DNA of 64,000 nt from Rariglobus sp. (lineage in GTDB: Bacteria; Verrucomicrobiota; Verrucomicrobiia; Opitutales; Opitutaceae): NCBI GenBank assembly GCA_029266495.1, contig JAQSWS010000001.1:43647-107646 (forward strand). Reading direction: 5' to 3'. Made by a program: the position numbers and the translations under genes. This document shows, piece after piece, positions 51,120 through 60,221 of this stretch (position 1 is the stretch's first letter; each line of letters opens with the position of its first letter). The notes under the pieces are model-generated. The model worked only from the letters and a program-made list of their open reading frames with translations, was not told where the DNA came from and did not search any database.

Positions 51120-51512
51120 CTACTTCAGCAACACAGCTTTAACGGTGCCGGCGGCGTCGAGCGTCTCGATCATCTGGACCTGAAGCTGCGCTCCCTGGGC
51201 GGCCAGCAGGGTGCGAAGCGCGTCCGGCGAATCATGGGTTTCGACCCGCGTCTGGCCGAGCTGGCGATACGTCACGCGGTAAACGAGCTCGTCGTCTTCG
51301 AGCTTGCGGAGTTTTTCCTTCGTGCCGGGCGATGCGCCGGGAGCGGTGGATCTGCGTTTCACGCGCTGGTCGGACGGCAGGGTGGGGCGGGTGAAAGGAT
51401 ACGGCTCGCGCAATAACGCCGACGTCGCGCGCTCAATCTCGTGGATGCGCACAAACAGCGCCTCGCGTTCGAGGAGCAGGGCGTTGATGCGAATCTGGGA
51501 GTCTTCGGGCAT
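51120..51512 (-). CDS. Hypothetical protein, last gene of the soluble-FtsK operon
   Basis: The 130-residue protein is not recognised. The N-terminus (LLLEREALFVRIHEIERATSALL) is helical and could form a coiled coil; the C-terminal part (YRVTYRQLGQTRVETH, QLQVQMIETLD) looks like a small alpha/beta unit. A ribosome-binding site is not obvious. It is separated by about 21 bp from the 117-residue protein gene in the same direction. Confidence 0.55.
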   Translation of the reverse strand: MPEDSQIRINALLLEREALFVRIHEIERATSALLREPYPFTRPTLPSDQRVKRRSTAPGASPGTKEKLRKLEDDELVYRVTYRQLGQTRVETHDSPDALRTLLAAQGAQLQVQMIETLDAAGTVKAVLLK

Positions 51513-51533
51513 GCGCGGCGGGGAACCGGCGGA

Positions 51534-51887
51534 TCAATTTTCTTCGGAGGAAGCGGAGTCCGCCGGGTCGGCGTTCTCTTCGCCCGCGGACGCCGGCGAG
51601 GAGGGGCGGGCGGACTTCTTGGCGGAACCGGTTCCTCGTGTGACGGCATCGGCTTTCGGGTCGAAACCGGCGACGGTCAGAGGCGGAGCGGGGAAGGGGA
51701 ACGCGCCCGGTTCACCAAGGATGTCCTCGACCTGGGTTTCGAGGGCGGCGATGCGCTCGTAAGCGCGCTGGCGCTCTTCGACGAGCTGGTCGATCTGGAC
51801 GCGGGCTTCGTGAGCCTGACGGATCACCTCGGCGTCGGCGCCGAGGACGATGTCGCGGAAGGAGAGGGAGGCGGTCTTTTTAGCCAT
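51534..51887 (-). CDS. Hypothetical coiled-coil protein
   Basis: The 117-residue protein has no recognised family. Residues 18-56 (AEVIRQAHEARVQIDQLVEERQRAYERIAALE) form a strong helix with heptads. The C-terminal half is Pro/Ser/Ala/Glu-rich and acidic, likely disordered. It starts 6 bp after the stop of the LRV-like gene, so the two are likely translated together. Confidence 0.6.
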   Translation of the reverse strand: MAKKTASLSFRDIVLGADAEVIRQAHEARVQIDQLVEERQRAYERIAALETQVEDILGEPGAFPFPAPPLTVAGFDPKADAVTRGTGSAKKSARPSSPASAGEENADPADSASSEEN

Positions 51888-51893
51888 GAGAGA

Positions 51894-53477
51894 TTATTGC
51901 CAGAAGATGCGTTTGAGTTTGTTGAAAAGGTCGGGCGCCTGGGGGCGCGCTTGCGGGCTCGTCAACGCGGGTTCGCGTGACGGGGCGGTTACAGTCGGGC
52001 GTGCCGGCGGGACGTCAACGGTGGTCTGGCGCGGCACGGGCACCGCGGTGTGCACGTTCAGTGGTGGCATCGGGGCCAGCCTTTTCGTCGAAGCGGCGGC
52101 ACGCGCCTGCTGTTCGCGTGCCTCCCATACTTCGCGTGCGGCGGCGGCAACCTCGGGCGATGAATCGGCGGCGCGATCCTGCAACAACTCGTCGGGAGCG
52201 TTCGGGTGTCGAACCGCCGCGATGCGCACGGCGGGCGCGGAGTCACGCGCCAGATCGTAGAGGTCGGCGCGCCGCCAGCCGGCGCACGCACTCACCGCGA
52301 GCACGCGCACCGTGGGGAGGGGATCGGCGAGAAGGAGTTTCGCGGTCGTGATATCGAGGTCGGAGGAGGCGCGCCCTTGAATCGCCCGGTGGCGGCGGAA
52401 GTCCGGACTGTGAACGAGCAGGAAATGCGTGAGCTTTTCATCGAGTCCGTCGCGATAGGCCAGCGCGGCGAGCACGGCGGGCGAACGCGTGGCGGCGAGT
52501 TCTTCGACGAGGTCGGAAGGCACCGCGGGATTGCCCGCGAGTGCTTCGCACACGGCTTCCTCCGCGAGGCTCGTGAAATAGCGGGCGATCGTTTCATCGA
52601 GGGCGTGGTTGGCGGCGAGGGCGGTTCGCACGGTGGAATCCGCATCCTGCGCGAGCAGGCTTTGCAACGGACGGGACAACAACGGACGCGCGGCCACCCA
52701 GGCGCGCTCGTCGACTTCGCCGCGAGTGGCGACGAACAGCAAATCCACGTCGTCGAGATCAAGATCGGCGCGGGCCAGGCGCCGCACGGACGCATGCGGC
52801 GAACGCAGAAGCGTGTGGCACACCTCGGCGGGGAGTTCCTTGCGTTGAAGCAGGGCGAGTTGAACGTCCTCCTCGTCGCCGGCGGCCCAGCCGAGCAGCA
52901 GATCCTCCTCGGCGGCGACCGTGGCGGCGGTGTGAACTCGCACGACGGCGCAGGGATCGGAGCCGAGCACGATCGCGGCGGGCGCGGGGAGTCCGGATTG
53001 CGCGGCGAGGCGAAGACGCACGGAGGGCTCTTCATCGACGACGAGTGTCGCATGGTGCGGCAGGCGCAGCGAAGGATTGCCGGCGAGGGCGCGGCGCACC
53101 CCGGGATGCGGATCGGTCGCGAGGATGAGCAACTCGCGCGCGGGTAACTGCGGATGCGAGGCGGCCTGGGCGCGCACGCCGGTGTTTTCGTGCGCGGCAA
53201 ATTGGGTGATGAGATGCGGGGGTGTGCGCGGGTTGGTCGCGAGGTGCGCAAGCACAGACGGAGCGGCGCCGGCGGCGAGCGTTTCCAACAGGTGACTCGG
53301 CGAAAGCGGATATGCGGCGACGAACTCCAGCGCCTCGGGCGCGCCGGGCAGCGCGGCGAGGTCCTGCAGCAGGCGCGAAGGAATCGGCGGTTTGCGCAGG
53401 GCCGCGGAGGTGCGGCGGATACCATCGCGACGGATGCGCTCGAGCAGGGTTTCAACAGTGAGAATTTCGGCGGACAT
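51894..53477 (-). CDS. LRV/HEAT-like tandem repeat protein
   Basis: The 527-residue protein is made of 20-25-residue helical repeats through most of its length, such as AGAAPSVLAHLATNPRTPPHLI, DPHPGVRRALAGNPSLR and ADSTVRTALAANHALDE. The pattern (S/P)xVRxxLAxNPxxP resembles leucine-rich-variant and HEAT-like repeats used for protein binding. The last 80 residues are Pro-rich. No signal peptide is seen. Its place directly after the soluble FtsK gene (24-bp gap) suggests a partner scaffold. Confidence 0.72.
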   Translation of the reverse strand: MSAEILTVETLLERIRRDGIRRTSAALRKPPIPSRLLQDLAALPGAPEALEFVAAYPLSPSHLLETLAAGAAPSVLAHLATNPRTPPHLITQFAAHENTGVRAQAASHPQLPARELLILATDPHPGVRRALAGNPSLRLPHHATLVVDEEPSVRLRLAAQSGLPAPAAIVLGSDPCAVVRVHTAATVAAEEDLLLGWAAGDEEDVQLALLQRKELPAEVCHTLLRSPHASVRRLARADLDLDDVDLLFVATRGEVDERAWVAARPLLSRPLQSLLAQDADSTVRTALAANHALDETIARYFTSLAEEAVCEALAGNPAVPSDLVEELAATRSPAVLAALAYRDGLDEKLTHFLLVHSPDFRRHRAIQGRASSDLDITTAKLLLADPLPTVRVLAVSACAGWRRADLYDLARDSAPAVRIAAVRHPNAPDELLQDRAADSSPEVAAAAREVWEAREQQARAAASTKRLAPMPPLNVHTAVPVPRQTTVDVPPARPTVTAPSREPALTSPQARPQAPDLFNKLKRIFWQ

Positions 53478-53501
53478 GGCGTGTTGTGGGAGTCAACTAC
53501 A

Positions 53502-55274
53502 TCAAGCGAGGCGGAGGTCGCCGGGCTGCACGTAGATCTCGCGCGGGTTGTTGCCGACTTGCGGACCGATGTAACGGCGTTGTTCCATTTCCTCCATGAG
53601 CGAGGCGGCGCGGTTGTAGCCGATCTTCAAGCGGCGCTGGAGGTAACTCGTGCTGGCGCGGCCATGCGACGCGATGATTTCGAGTGCCTCCTTGATCATC
53701 GGATCGGCGCCGGCATTGATGCTTTCGCCATCGATGCTCTCGGACGGCCCCGGGGCGTCTTCCGCACGCAGCTCGACGCGATAACGTGGAGCGACCTGCG
53801 TTTTGAGAAAACCGACAACGCGCTCGATCTCGGCGTCGTCCACGAACGGGGCCTGGAGCCGTTGCAGGCGCCCAAGGCCGGGCGGGCTGTAGAGCATGTC
53901 GCCGCGGCCCTGGAGGGATTCCGCTCCCTTGCCATCGAGAATGGTGCGGCTGTCCACCTGCGACGAGACCTGAAAGGCCATGCGTGTGGGATAGTTGGCC
54001 TTGATAATGCCGGTGATGACGTTCACCGACGGACGCTGGGTGGCGAGCACGGTATGGATGCCGACGGCGCGCGACATTTGTGCGAGCCGTGCAATGGGTG
54101 TTTCGACATCGGCCGAGGCCGTCATCATGAGGTCGGCGAGCTCGTCGATCACGAGAACGATGTAAGGAAGCCTGGCAAAGCCCTCGGTGGCGGCTTTGGC
54201 ATTGTAGCCGGCGAGATTGCGCACGCTCTTTTCGGCGAGGATTTCGTAACGGCGTTCCATCTCGCGGACGAGCCACTTGAGGGCTTGCACCGCTTGCTTC
54301 GGCTCGGTGACGACCGGGTGGATCAAATGCGGCAGATCGCGGTAGATTGCGAATTCCACGATCTTGGGGTCGATCAACATCAGTTCCAACTCGTCGGGGC
54401 GGAAGCGGTAGACGAGCGAGAGGATGAGGTTGCTGATGCAGACGGACTTGCCGGAGCCGGTGGCGCCGGCAATGAGCGCGTGAGGGGCGCGGGCGAGATC
54501 GCAGAGGACGTGGCGGCCGGCGATGTCCACGCCGAGGATCAGCGGAATCTCCGCCGTGGTGTTGCGCCAGTCGGCCGACTCGAACGAACCGCGCAAGGTG
54601 AGCGGCACGGAGTTGCGATTCGGAATTTCGATGCCGACATAGTTTTCGCCGGGGATGGGCGCCTGGATGCGCACGGCGTTGGCCGACATGGACAGGGCGA
54701 TGTTTTTCTCCAGCGAGGCGATAGCCTCGACGCGCACACCGAAACCGGGGCGCACGCGGAATTGCGTGATGCGGGGGCCGACGATCGCGTCGTGCACGAG
54801 TGCGTCGACGGCGAAACTATCGAGCGCGTCCTGCAGCCGGCGCTTGTCCGCGTCGAGTTCGCCCTCGCTGGCAAAGGCACGTTCGTTGGCGGAAGGCGGC
54901 CGCAGCAAGTCGAGCGGTGCAAATTGATACGCCGCCATTTCCTCGGAGGTGAACGGATCGGGCGGTTTCGGGACGGGAGTGACGCAAGGCGTTGTGATGA
55001 CGGGAGCGGCTCCGACGTCGGTGACCGATGTATCGAGGGTGCGTTCGCGGGCGGCCTGGCGCAGGCCTTCCAGGTGGTCGAGCGCATCTTCCAATTGGTC
55101 GCGATGACGGGCGCGCAGCGTGGCGCGTTCCTCGAGGCGAGCTTCCATTTCCTCGCGCCAGAATGAGAGCAAGTGTTCGTCTTCGGTGAGCAGCGGGCCG
55201 GGGGTGGAATTCGCGACCTGCCCGACGGTTTCGTTGGGAGCAGGGGTGGCGTGGTCGGAAGAAACGACGGACAT
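53502..55274 (-). CDS. Second FtsK/SpoIIIE-type DNA translocase, soluble form
   Basis: The 590-residue protein lacks the N-terminal membrane helices of true FtsK; residues 1-115 are polar with a coiled coil (EEMEARLEERATLRARHRDQLEDALDHLE). The motor is complete: FRVRPGFGVRVEAIASLEKNIAL, Walker A GATGSGKSVC, VLVIDELADLMM, ATQRPSVNVITG, and a C-terminal winged-helix gamma domain (STSYLQRRLKIGYNRAASLMEEME). It may pump or bind DNA in the cytoplasm. Spore-forming and phage-borne FtsK paralogues can look similar, but no mobile element is seen here. It heads a four-gene operon. Confidence 0.85.
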   Translation of the reverse strand: MSVVSSDHATPAPNETVGQVANSTPGPLLTEDEHLLSFWREEMEARLEERATLRARHRDQLEDALDHLEGLRQAARERTLDTSVTDVGAAPVITTPCVTPVPKPPDPFTSEEMAAYQFAPLDLLRPPSANERAFASEGELDADKRRLQDALDSFAVDALVHDAIVGPRITQFRVRPGFGVRVEAIASLEKNIALSMSANAVRIQAPIPGENYVGIEIPNRNSVPLTLRGSFESADWRNTTAEIPLILGVDIAGRHVLCDLARAPHALIAGATGSGKSVCISNLILSLVYRFRPDELELMLIDPKIVEFAIYRDLPHLIHPVVTEPKQAVQALKWLVREMERRYEILAEKSVRNLAGYNAKAATEGFARLPYIVLVIDELADLMMTASADVETPIARLAQMSRAVGIHTVLATQRPSVNVITGIIKANYPTRMAFQVSSQVDSRTILDGKGAESLQGRGDMLYSPPGLGRLQRLQAPFVDDAEIERVVGFLKTQVAPRYRVELRAEDAPGPSESIDGESINAGADPMIKEALEIIASHGRASTSYLQRRLKIGYNRAASLMEEMEQRRYIGPQVGNNPREIYVQPGDLRLA

Positions 55275-55401
55275 CAGGAAAAAGGGTCGACGTTACAGGT
55301 GTGCAAACCGGGCGTGCAAGCGAAGCGTGCCATCAATTTTTGCGAGCTTGCGGGCAATGCGCTTGCGACGGGTGGAGGGCGGAGTGACAGTGATTCCTGC
55401 G

Positions 55402-56352
55402 ATGAAAACCAAGATCTTTGTCGATGGCCAGGAAGGCACCACCGGCCTGCAAATCCACGAGCGTCTCGCGCGCCGCCCGGAACTCGAACTGATCGAGATC
55501 GATCCGGCGAAGCGCAAGGATCCGGTCGCGCGTGCGGCGTGTCTTAACGACGCCGACGTGGCGTTTCTTTGCCTGCCCGACGCGGCCGCGAAGGAATCGG
55601 CCGCACTCGTCACGAATCCAAGGACCTGCGTGATCGACGCATCGACCGCGCATCGCGTGAACGAGGCCTGGGTTTACGGCGTGCCTGAGTTGGGTGCGGA
55701 TTATCGCGCGGCGATCCGCACGGGAAAACGCATTGCGAATCCAGGGTGCCATGCCACGGCGTTTGCGCTCGCGGTGCGTCCGCTCGTGCAACGCGGGCTG
55801 ATCCCGGCGGATTTCCCGCTGTCGTGTTTTTCCATCACGGGTTACAGCGGCGGCGGCAAAAAAATGATCGCCGATTACGAGCAGTTTCCGTTGCCGGAAG
55901 CGCTCAAAAGCCCGCGCCCCTACGCGCTGGGCCTGATGCACAAGCACCTCCCGGAAATGCGCGTGCACACGGGCTTGAAGGAGGCTCCGATCTTCAGTCC
56001 GGTCGTCGCAAATTTTTACAAGGGCCTCTCGGTGACAGTGCCGCTGCCCTTGCGGCAACTGCCGGTGGCGCCGACTCCGCAAGCGTTGCACCATGCGTTG
56101 ACCGAGACGTATGCGGGGGAGCGCTTCGTTCGCGTGCTGCCCTTCGGCGACGAAAGCGTGCTCGATTCAGGCTTCCTTGATGTGCAGGCGTGCAATGATA
56201 CGAATCGCTGCGACCTGGCGGTCTTCGGCCATGCCGATCAGGCGGTGGTGATCGCCCGTCTCGACAACCTGGGCAAGGGCGCATCGGGAGCGGCGATTCA
56301 GTGCATGAACCTGCATCTGGGCTTCGACGAAGGCGCCGGCCTCGACGTCTGA
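55402..56352 (+). CDS. argC: N-acetyl-gamma-glutamyl-phosphate reductase, type 2
   Basis: The 316-residue arginine-biosynthesis enzyme reduces N-acetylglutamyl phosphate to the semialdehyde. It begins MKTKIFVDGQEGTTGLQIHERL, the type 2 NAD-binding motif. The catalytic Cys116 lies in NPGCHATA, and a GYSGGGKKMI loop follows. ATG 55402 matches the type 2 length; the longer frame from 55120 runs through unrelated sequence. It ends 16 bp before creB. Confidence 0.93.
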   Translation: MKTKIFVDGQEGTTGLQIHERLARRPELELIEIDPAKRKDPVARAACLNDADVAFLCLPDAAAKESAALVTNPRTCVIDASTAHRVNEAWVYGVPELGADYRAAIRTGKRIANPGCHATAFALAVRPLVQRGLIPADFPLSCFSITGYSGGGKKMIADYEQFPLPEALKSPRPYALGLMHKHLPEMRVHTGLKEAPIFSPVVANFYKGLSVTVPLPLRQLPVAPTPQALHHALTETYAGERFVRVLPFGDESVLDSGFLDVQACNDTNRCDLAVFGHADQAVVIARLDNLGKGASGAAIQCMNLHLGFDEGAGLDV

Positions 56353-56368
56353 AACGGGACTGACACGC

Positions 56369-57136
56369 ATGACCGCTTCGTCGCGCATCCTGGTGATCGA
56401 GGACGAACCGGCCATCGCGGACACGTTGGTGTATGCGCTGCGCACGGAGGGATTTTCTCCCGAGTGGTGTCCGACGGGCCGTGATGGCCTGGCGACGTTT
56501 GCGGGCGGGACCTTTGCGCTGGTGATCCTGGACGTGGGACTTCCGGACATAAGCGGTTTTGACCTGTGTCGTGAGTTGCGGGCGCGCACGTCGGTGCCGG
56601 TGTTGTTTTTAACCGCGCGGTCCGGCGAGATCGACCGCGTGGTGGGCCTTGAGCTGGGCGGCGATGATTATGTGACAAAGCCGTTCAGTCCGCGCGAGGT
56701 GACGGCGCGCGTGCGGGCGATCCTGCGAAGGACACAGGCTGCTGCGAGCAGCGCAGCGAGGTTGGAAACGGCCGGAGCGATATCGGACGACGCGTCCGGA
56801 CTGAAACCGGTTTGTCACTTGATAAGTGACAAACCTTCCGGGACACCGGGGCTTGAAGTGGATGGCGAGTGCAAGGTTGCGCGGTTTCACGGGGTGCGGC
56901 TGGAGCTGACGCGTTATGAATTTCGATTACTGGCGCTGTTGCACTCGCGGCCCGGGCGGGTGTGGTCGCGGGATGAATTGATGATGCGCGTCTGGGAGGA
57001 TCCGGGCTCCAGTCTTGATCGCACGGTGGATGCGCACATCAAGACCCTCCGGAGCAAGCTGCGCGCGGTTTCGCCTGCGGAGGATCCGATCCAGACGCAT
57101 CGGGGCGAAGGGTATTCCCTGCGCCTGCTTTCATGA
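56369..57136 (+). CDS. creB: Response regulator CreB-like
   Basis: The 255-residue OmpR-family regulator has the phospho-acceptor Asp55 in LVILDVGLPD, the Lys in VTKPFSPRE, and a C-terminal winged helix (LTRYEFRLLALLHSRPGRVWSRDELM, VDAHIKTLRSKLR, GEGYSLRLLS). E. coli CreB is about 229 residues; the extra length lies in the linker, where a perfect 27-bp palindrome (56809-56835) is inserted. It probably acts on the creD promoter through the cre-tag at 58582. It overlaps creC by four bases. Confidence 0.88.
   Translation: MTASSRILVIEDEPAIADTLVYALRTEGFSPEWCPTGRDGLATFAGGTFALVILDVGLPDISGFDLCRELRARTSVPVLFLTARSGEIDRVVGLELGGDDYVTKPFSPREVTARVRAILRRTQAAASSAARLETAGAISDDASGLKPVCHLISDKPSGTPGLEVDGECKVARFHGVRLELTRYEFRLLALLHSRPGRVWSRDELMMRVWEDPGSSLDRTVDAHIKTLRSKLRAVSPAEDPIQTHRGEGYSLRLLS
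56809..56835. repeat. Perfect 27-bp palindrome inside the creB coding sequence
   Basis: GGTTTGTCACTT and AAGTGACAAACC (12-bp arms) flank GAT. It lies in the linker between receiver and winged-helix domains and encodes CHLISDKP-like residues. It keeps the frame and looks like a palindromic unit inserted into a tolerant linker. Confidence 0.8.
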
Positions 57137-58539
57137 AAATCCGCACCGCGATTTTCGGAGTCTACGTGGCGGCGTCGGCGCTGGGCTTTGCGGTGTTGAT
57201 GGGATTCATTTTGAAGGAGGTGCGTCCGCGTTACGTGGAATCAATGCGGCGCACGCTGGCCGACACCGCGGCGTTGCTGGCGGTGATCCTGGAGGAGGAG
57301 CTGGCGCGAGTGCCGGAGGCGGACCTCGCCGGGACCTGGCGCGGAAACCCGGGCGCCCTGGAGCGCGCGTCGGGCACGCTGCGTGTTTACGTAACGGATA
57401 CAAAAGGCATCGTCACCTTCGACTCGGCGGGGGGCGCCGCCGTCGGCATGGATTACACGCGCAGGCCGGAAATGGCCGCGTATTTTGAAAGCAACTACGA
57501 CGCCGGCGACAACGTGGACCTGGTGCGTGGTGAATTGCGGGTGACGGCGCCGGTGCGTCGTGACGGAAGCGTGGTGGGATTGGTGGGGGTGGCGCGGTCG
57601 TTGAGCTCGGTGACCGAGGCGATCCTGCGTGCGAGGCTGCGACTGGTTGCGGGGGGGCTGGCGGTGGCGGTGCTGATGACGGCCGCCGGCTGGTGGATTG
57701 CGGCCAAGCTCACGCATTCGCTGGAACGGTTGACGGCGTATGCCGAGGCGGTGCGCGACGGCAGGGAGGCGCGGCCTCCGGCGTCGCGGGCGAGCGAGGT
57801 CGCGGCGCTCGCACAGGCGTTCGAGGAAATGCGGGTGGCACTGGAGGGGAAGGCTTATGTCGAGCGTTACACCCAGGCGCTCGCGCACGAAGTAAAGGCG
57901 CCGTTGTCGGCGATTCGCGGAGCGGCGGAGTTATTGCAGGAAGAATTACCGCCTGAAGAGCGGGCGCGGTTTCTTGGACATTTGCGGAGCGAGTCGGAGC
58001 GGATTCAAACGATCGTGGAACGGATGCTACGGCTGGCGGCGCTGGAGGCGCGACGGGAGTTGGAAGATGCGGAATGCGTTGCGTTGCAGGATGTGGTGAC
58101 GGAGGCAATCGAGGCATTGCGACCGGTGTGGACGACGCGGGGACTTGATGTGCGGGTGGACGCCGCCGCGGGTGAGCGTGTGGAGGCGAGGGGCGAGGCG
58201 TTTCTGCTCGTGCAGGCGGTGGTGAATCTTCTGCAGAACGCGATCGAGTTTTCTCCGTCGGGCGGAGTGGTCATGGTGCGCCTTGAAACGGAAAAGACCG
58301 GGGCGGGTGGACGTATAAGGGTCGTGATTGAGGACCAGGGGCCGGGCGTGCCGCAATTTGCCAGAGAACGGATATTTGAGCGGTTTTATTCGCTGCCGCG
58401 TCCATTCACCGAACGGAAGAGCACCGGGCTTGGGTTGAGTTTTGTGCGTGAAATCGCCGGTCTGCATGGTGGCAGCGTTGAGGTGATGAATCGTGCGGAG
58501 GGCGGGGCGCGGGCGGTGTTGACCCTGCCGATGGCGTAG
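57133..58539 (+). CDS. creC: Sensor histidine kinase CreC-like
   Basis: The 468-residue kinase has an N-terminal membrane helix (about 7-25), a periplasmic sensor to about 170, a second helix (about 173-195), a HAMP-like linker (THSLERLTAYAEAVRDG), the phospho-acceptor His252 in LAHEVKAPLSAIRGAAELL, and an ATP-binding domain (NLLQNAIEF, RVVIEDQGPGVP, FTERKSTGLGLSFVREIA). The order creB-creC-creD and the ATGA overlap with creB support the assignment. The signal sensed is unknown. Confidence 0.9.
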   Translation: MKIRTAIFGVYVAASALGFAVLMGFILKEVRPRYVESMRRTLADTAALLAVILEEELARVPEADLAGTWRGNPGALERASGTLRVYVTDTKGIVTFDSAGGAAVGMDYTRRPEMAAYFESNYDAGDNVDLVRGELRVTAPVRRDGSVVGLVGVARSLSSVTEAILRARLRLVAGGLAVAVLMTAAGWWIAAKLTHSLERLTAYAEAVRDGREARPPASRASEVAALAQAFEEMRVALEGKAYVERYTQALAHEVKAPLSAIRGAAELLQEELPPEERARFLGHLRSESERIQTIVERMLRLAALEARRELEDAECVALQDVVTEAIEALRPVWTTRGLDVRVDAAAGERVEARGEAFLLVQAVVNLLQNAIEFSPSGGVVMVRLETEKTGAGGRIRVVIEDQGPGVPQFARERIFERFYSLPRPFTERKSTGLGLSFVREIAGLHGGSVEVMNRAEGGARAVLTLPMA

Positions 58540-58581
58540 GTCGTTCGCGGCCGGGTTTCTTCGCGGCGAATTCTTTTTGGC

Positions 58582-58597
58582 TTCACACGGACTTCAT
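58582..58597 (+). promoter_or_regulatory. Near-perfect cre-tag upstream of creD
   Basis: TTCACACGGACTTCAT matches the known CreB-binding tag TTCACnnnnnnTTCAC with one change in the last base. It lies 24 bp before the creD start codon and after creC, which is where the site is found in other species. Confidence 0.65.
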
Positions 58598-58620
58598 GCG
58601 CCGGGGGCAGGCTGTGGGGA

Positions 58621-60039
58621 ATGAACTCTGTTTTTTCTTCGGTGGTCTCGGGGGTGCGGGGCTGGTTTCAGCGATGCGCGCTGGTTTTCAAGGTCTTCGG
58701 GGTGGCCTTCATCGGTCTGTTGCTGTTGATCCCGCTTGGGATGGTGCAATCGACGTTGAGCGAGAGGAAATCGCGCTACGACGCGGCGGTGCAGTCGATC
58801 ACCCAGACGTGGGGCACGTCACAAAGCGTGGCGGGGCCAGTGCTGGTGGTGCCTTACTCGCACAAGATCGAGGTGATGGAGACGCAGGTGATTTCGGGGC
58901 GCAGCGTGGAGGTGAGCGTGATGCGCGAACGGCGCGGAGAGGCTTTTTTCCTGCCAGAGCGACTGGTGATCGAAGGGCGTTTGGTGCCTTCGATGCGCAA
59001 ACGGGGGATTTATGGGACGCCGGTGTATGCGGCGCAGCTGGCGATTTCAGGTAAATTTGCGGCGCCCTCGTTCGATTTTCTGGCGTTGCGCGAGTTGAAA
59101 CCGGAGTGGGGGCAGGCACGCGTGTGCATTGCCATTAGTGACTTACGTGGGACCCAAGAGGATCTGGCGCTTAAATGGGGCGGGGAGGCGCTGGCTTTGC
59201 AGCCGGGGGCTCGTTTTACGGGCATGGGCGCGGGTGTGCATACGCCGGTGCGGCTGGCGGAGGGCGAGGGGCGGGACTTTTCGGTGGAATTGGCGCTGAA
59301 CGGGAGCGAGTCGCTGTGGTTTTTTGCATGGGGGCGGCAGAAGGACGTGAAGCTCGCGTCGACATTGGCCGACCCGAGTTTCGGTGGTGCCTACCTGCCG
59401 ATGGAGCGGGAAACGGGGCCGGCAGGGTTTAGCGCGGCTTGGCGGGTGAGTTATTATGGGCGTAGTTTTCCGCAGCAGTGGGCGGATGGGACGGACCTGC
59501 AACCGAGCGTGCAGGCAATCGAGGCCTCACGATTTGGGGTGAGCCTCATGGAGCCTGTGAACGCCTACCGCACGGTGGAGAGGGCCACCAAATACGGTGT
59601 GTTGTTTATCACATTGGTGTTTACGATCTTCTTTTTGTTTGAGGCGGTCTGCGGATTGCGTCTCGGAGTGCTGAACTACCTGCTGGTGGGCACGGCGTTA
59701 TGTTTGTTTTACCTTGGGCTGCTGGCTTTGGCGGAGTTCGTTCCTTTCGGGGTGGCATATGCCTCGGCGGCGGGAGCATCGATTCTGCTGATCGCCTGCT
59801 ATGCTCAGCGGATTTTACGAGGAGGACGCCGGGCGTGGTTGGTGAGCGGAATGCTGGGCGGGGTCTACGGGTATCTTTATTTTGTGCTTCAGATGGAGGA
59901 TTTTGCCCTGCTGGCAGGCACAGGCGCTTTGTTTGCGGTGCTGGCGGCCGTGATGTGGGCGACGCGTAATCTGGGAGCGGCCTCTGCCTGTGCTGCGGAT
60001 GGATTGCCGTCAGTGCCGAAGGCGGAGGAGGCGCCATGA
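58621..60039 (+). CDS. creD: Inner membrane protein CreD-like
   Basis: The 472-residue protein has an N-terminal membrane helix (about 24-45: GVAFIGLLLLIPLGMVQ), a periplasmic beta-rich domain to about 325, and four to five C-terminal helices, as in CreD. MEPVNAYRTVERATKYGVLFITLVFTIFFLFE is the best-conserved family block, found before the first of these helices. In enterobacteria CreD belongs to the CreBC regulon and affects colicin tolerance and envelope integrity. A cre-tag lies just upstream, and the next small gene overlaps its stop (ATGA). Confidence 0.9.
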   Translation: MNSVFSSVVSGVRGWFQRCALVFKVFGVAFIGLLLLIPLGMVQSTLSERKSRYDAAVQSITQTWGTSQSVAGPVLVVPYSHKIEVMETQVISGRSVEVSVMRERRGEAFFLPERLVIEGRLVPSMRKRGIYGTPVYAAQLAISGKFAAPSFDFLALRELKPEWGQARVCIAISDLRGTQEDLALKWGGEALALQPGARFTGMGAGVHTPVRLAEGEGRDFSVELALNGSESLWFFAWGRQKDVKLASTLADPSFGGAYLPMERETGPAGFSAAWRVSYYGRSFPQQWADGTDLQPSVQAIEASRFGVSLMEPVNAYRTVERATKYGVLFITLVFTIFFLFEAVCGLRLGVLNYLLVGTALCLFYLGLLALAEFVPFGVAYASAAGASILLIACYAQRILRGGRRAWLVSGMLGGVYGYLYFVLQMEDFALLAGTGALFAVLAAVMWATRNLGAASACAADGLPSVPKAEEAP

Positions 60040-60221
60040 AGCCGGTAAACCTGCCCCGATTACGTTGTGCGCTGTTGGGGGTGCTGCCTTTGCGGTTGCG
60101 AGCGGTTGATCATCAGGCGATTGAGTTGAAAGGGGGCGCAGTTCGTCTCGGGAGCGAGGGTGAATTTTGCAATGAAGCGAGGAGCTCGAAGGAGAAATCG
60201 TCCAAGAAGGAGAAATTATGA
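60036..60221 (+). CDS. Small basic protein of unknown function
   Basis: This 61-residue frame begins at an ATG overlapping the creD stop (ATGA) and ends at a stop overlapping the next ATG (ATGA). The N-terminus is weakly hydrophobic, and the tail is Lys/Ser/Glu-rich (SSKEKSSKKEKL). No family is recognised. The chain of overlaps on both sides supports translation, but the composition does not show a clear fold, so it could be a remnant. Confidence 0.4.
   Translation: MKPVNLPRLRCALLGVLPLRLRAVDHQAIELKGGAVRLGSEGEFCNEARSSKEKSSKKEKL

Noticed and set aside
53154..55166. 670-residue open frame opposite the soluble FtsK and LRV-like genes
   Set aside because: It spans two good genes on the other strand and is Arg/Gly/Asp-rich. 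It is a shadow.
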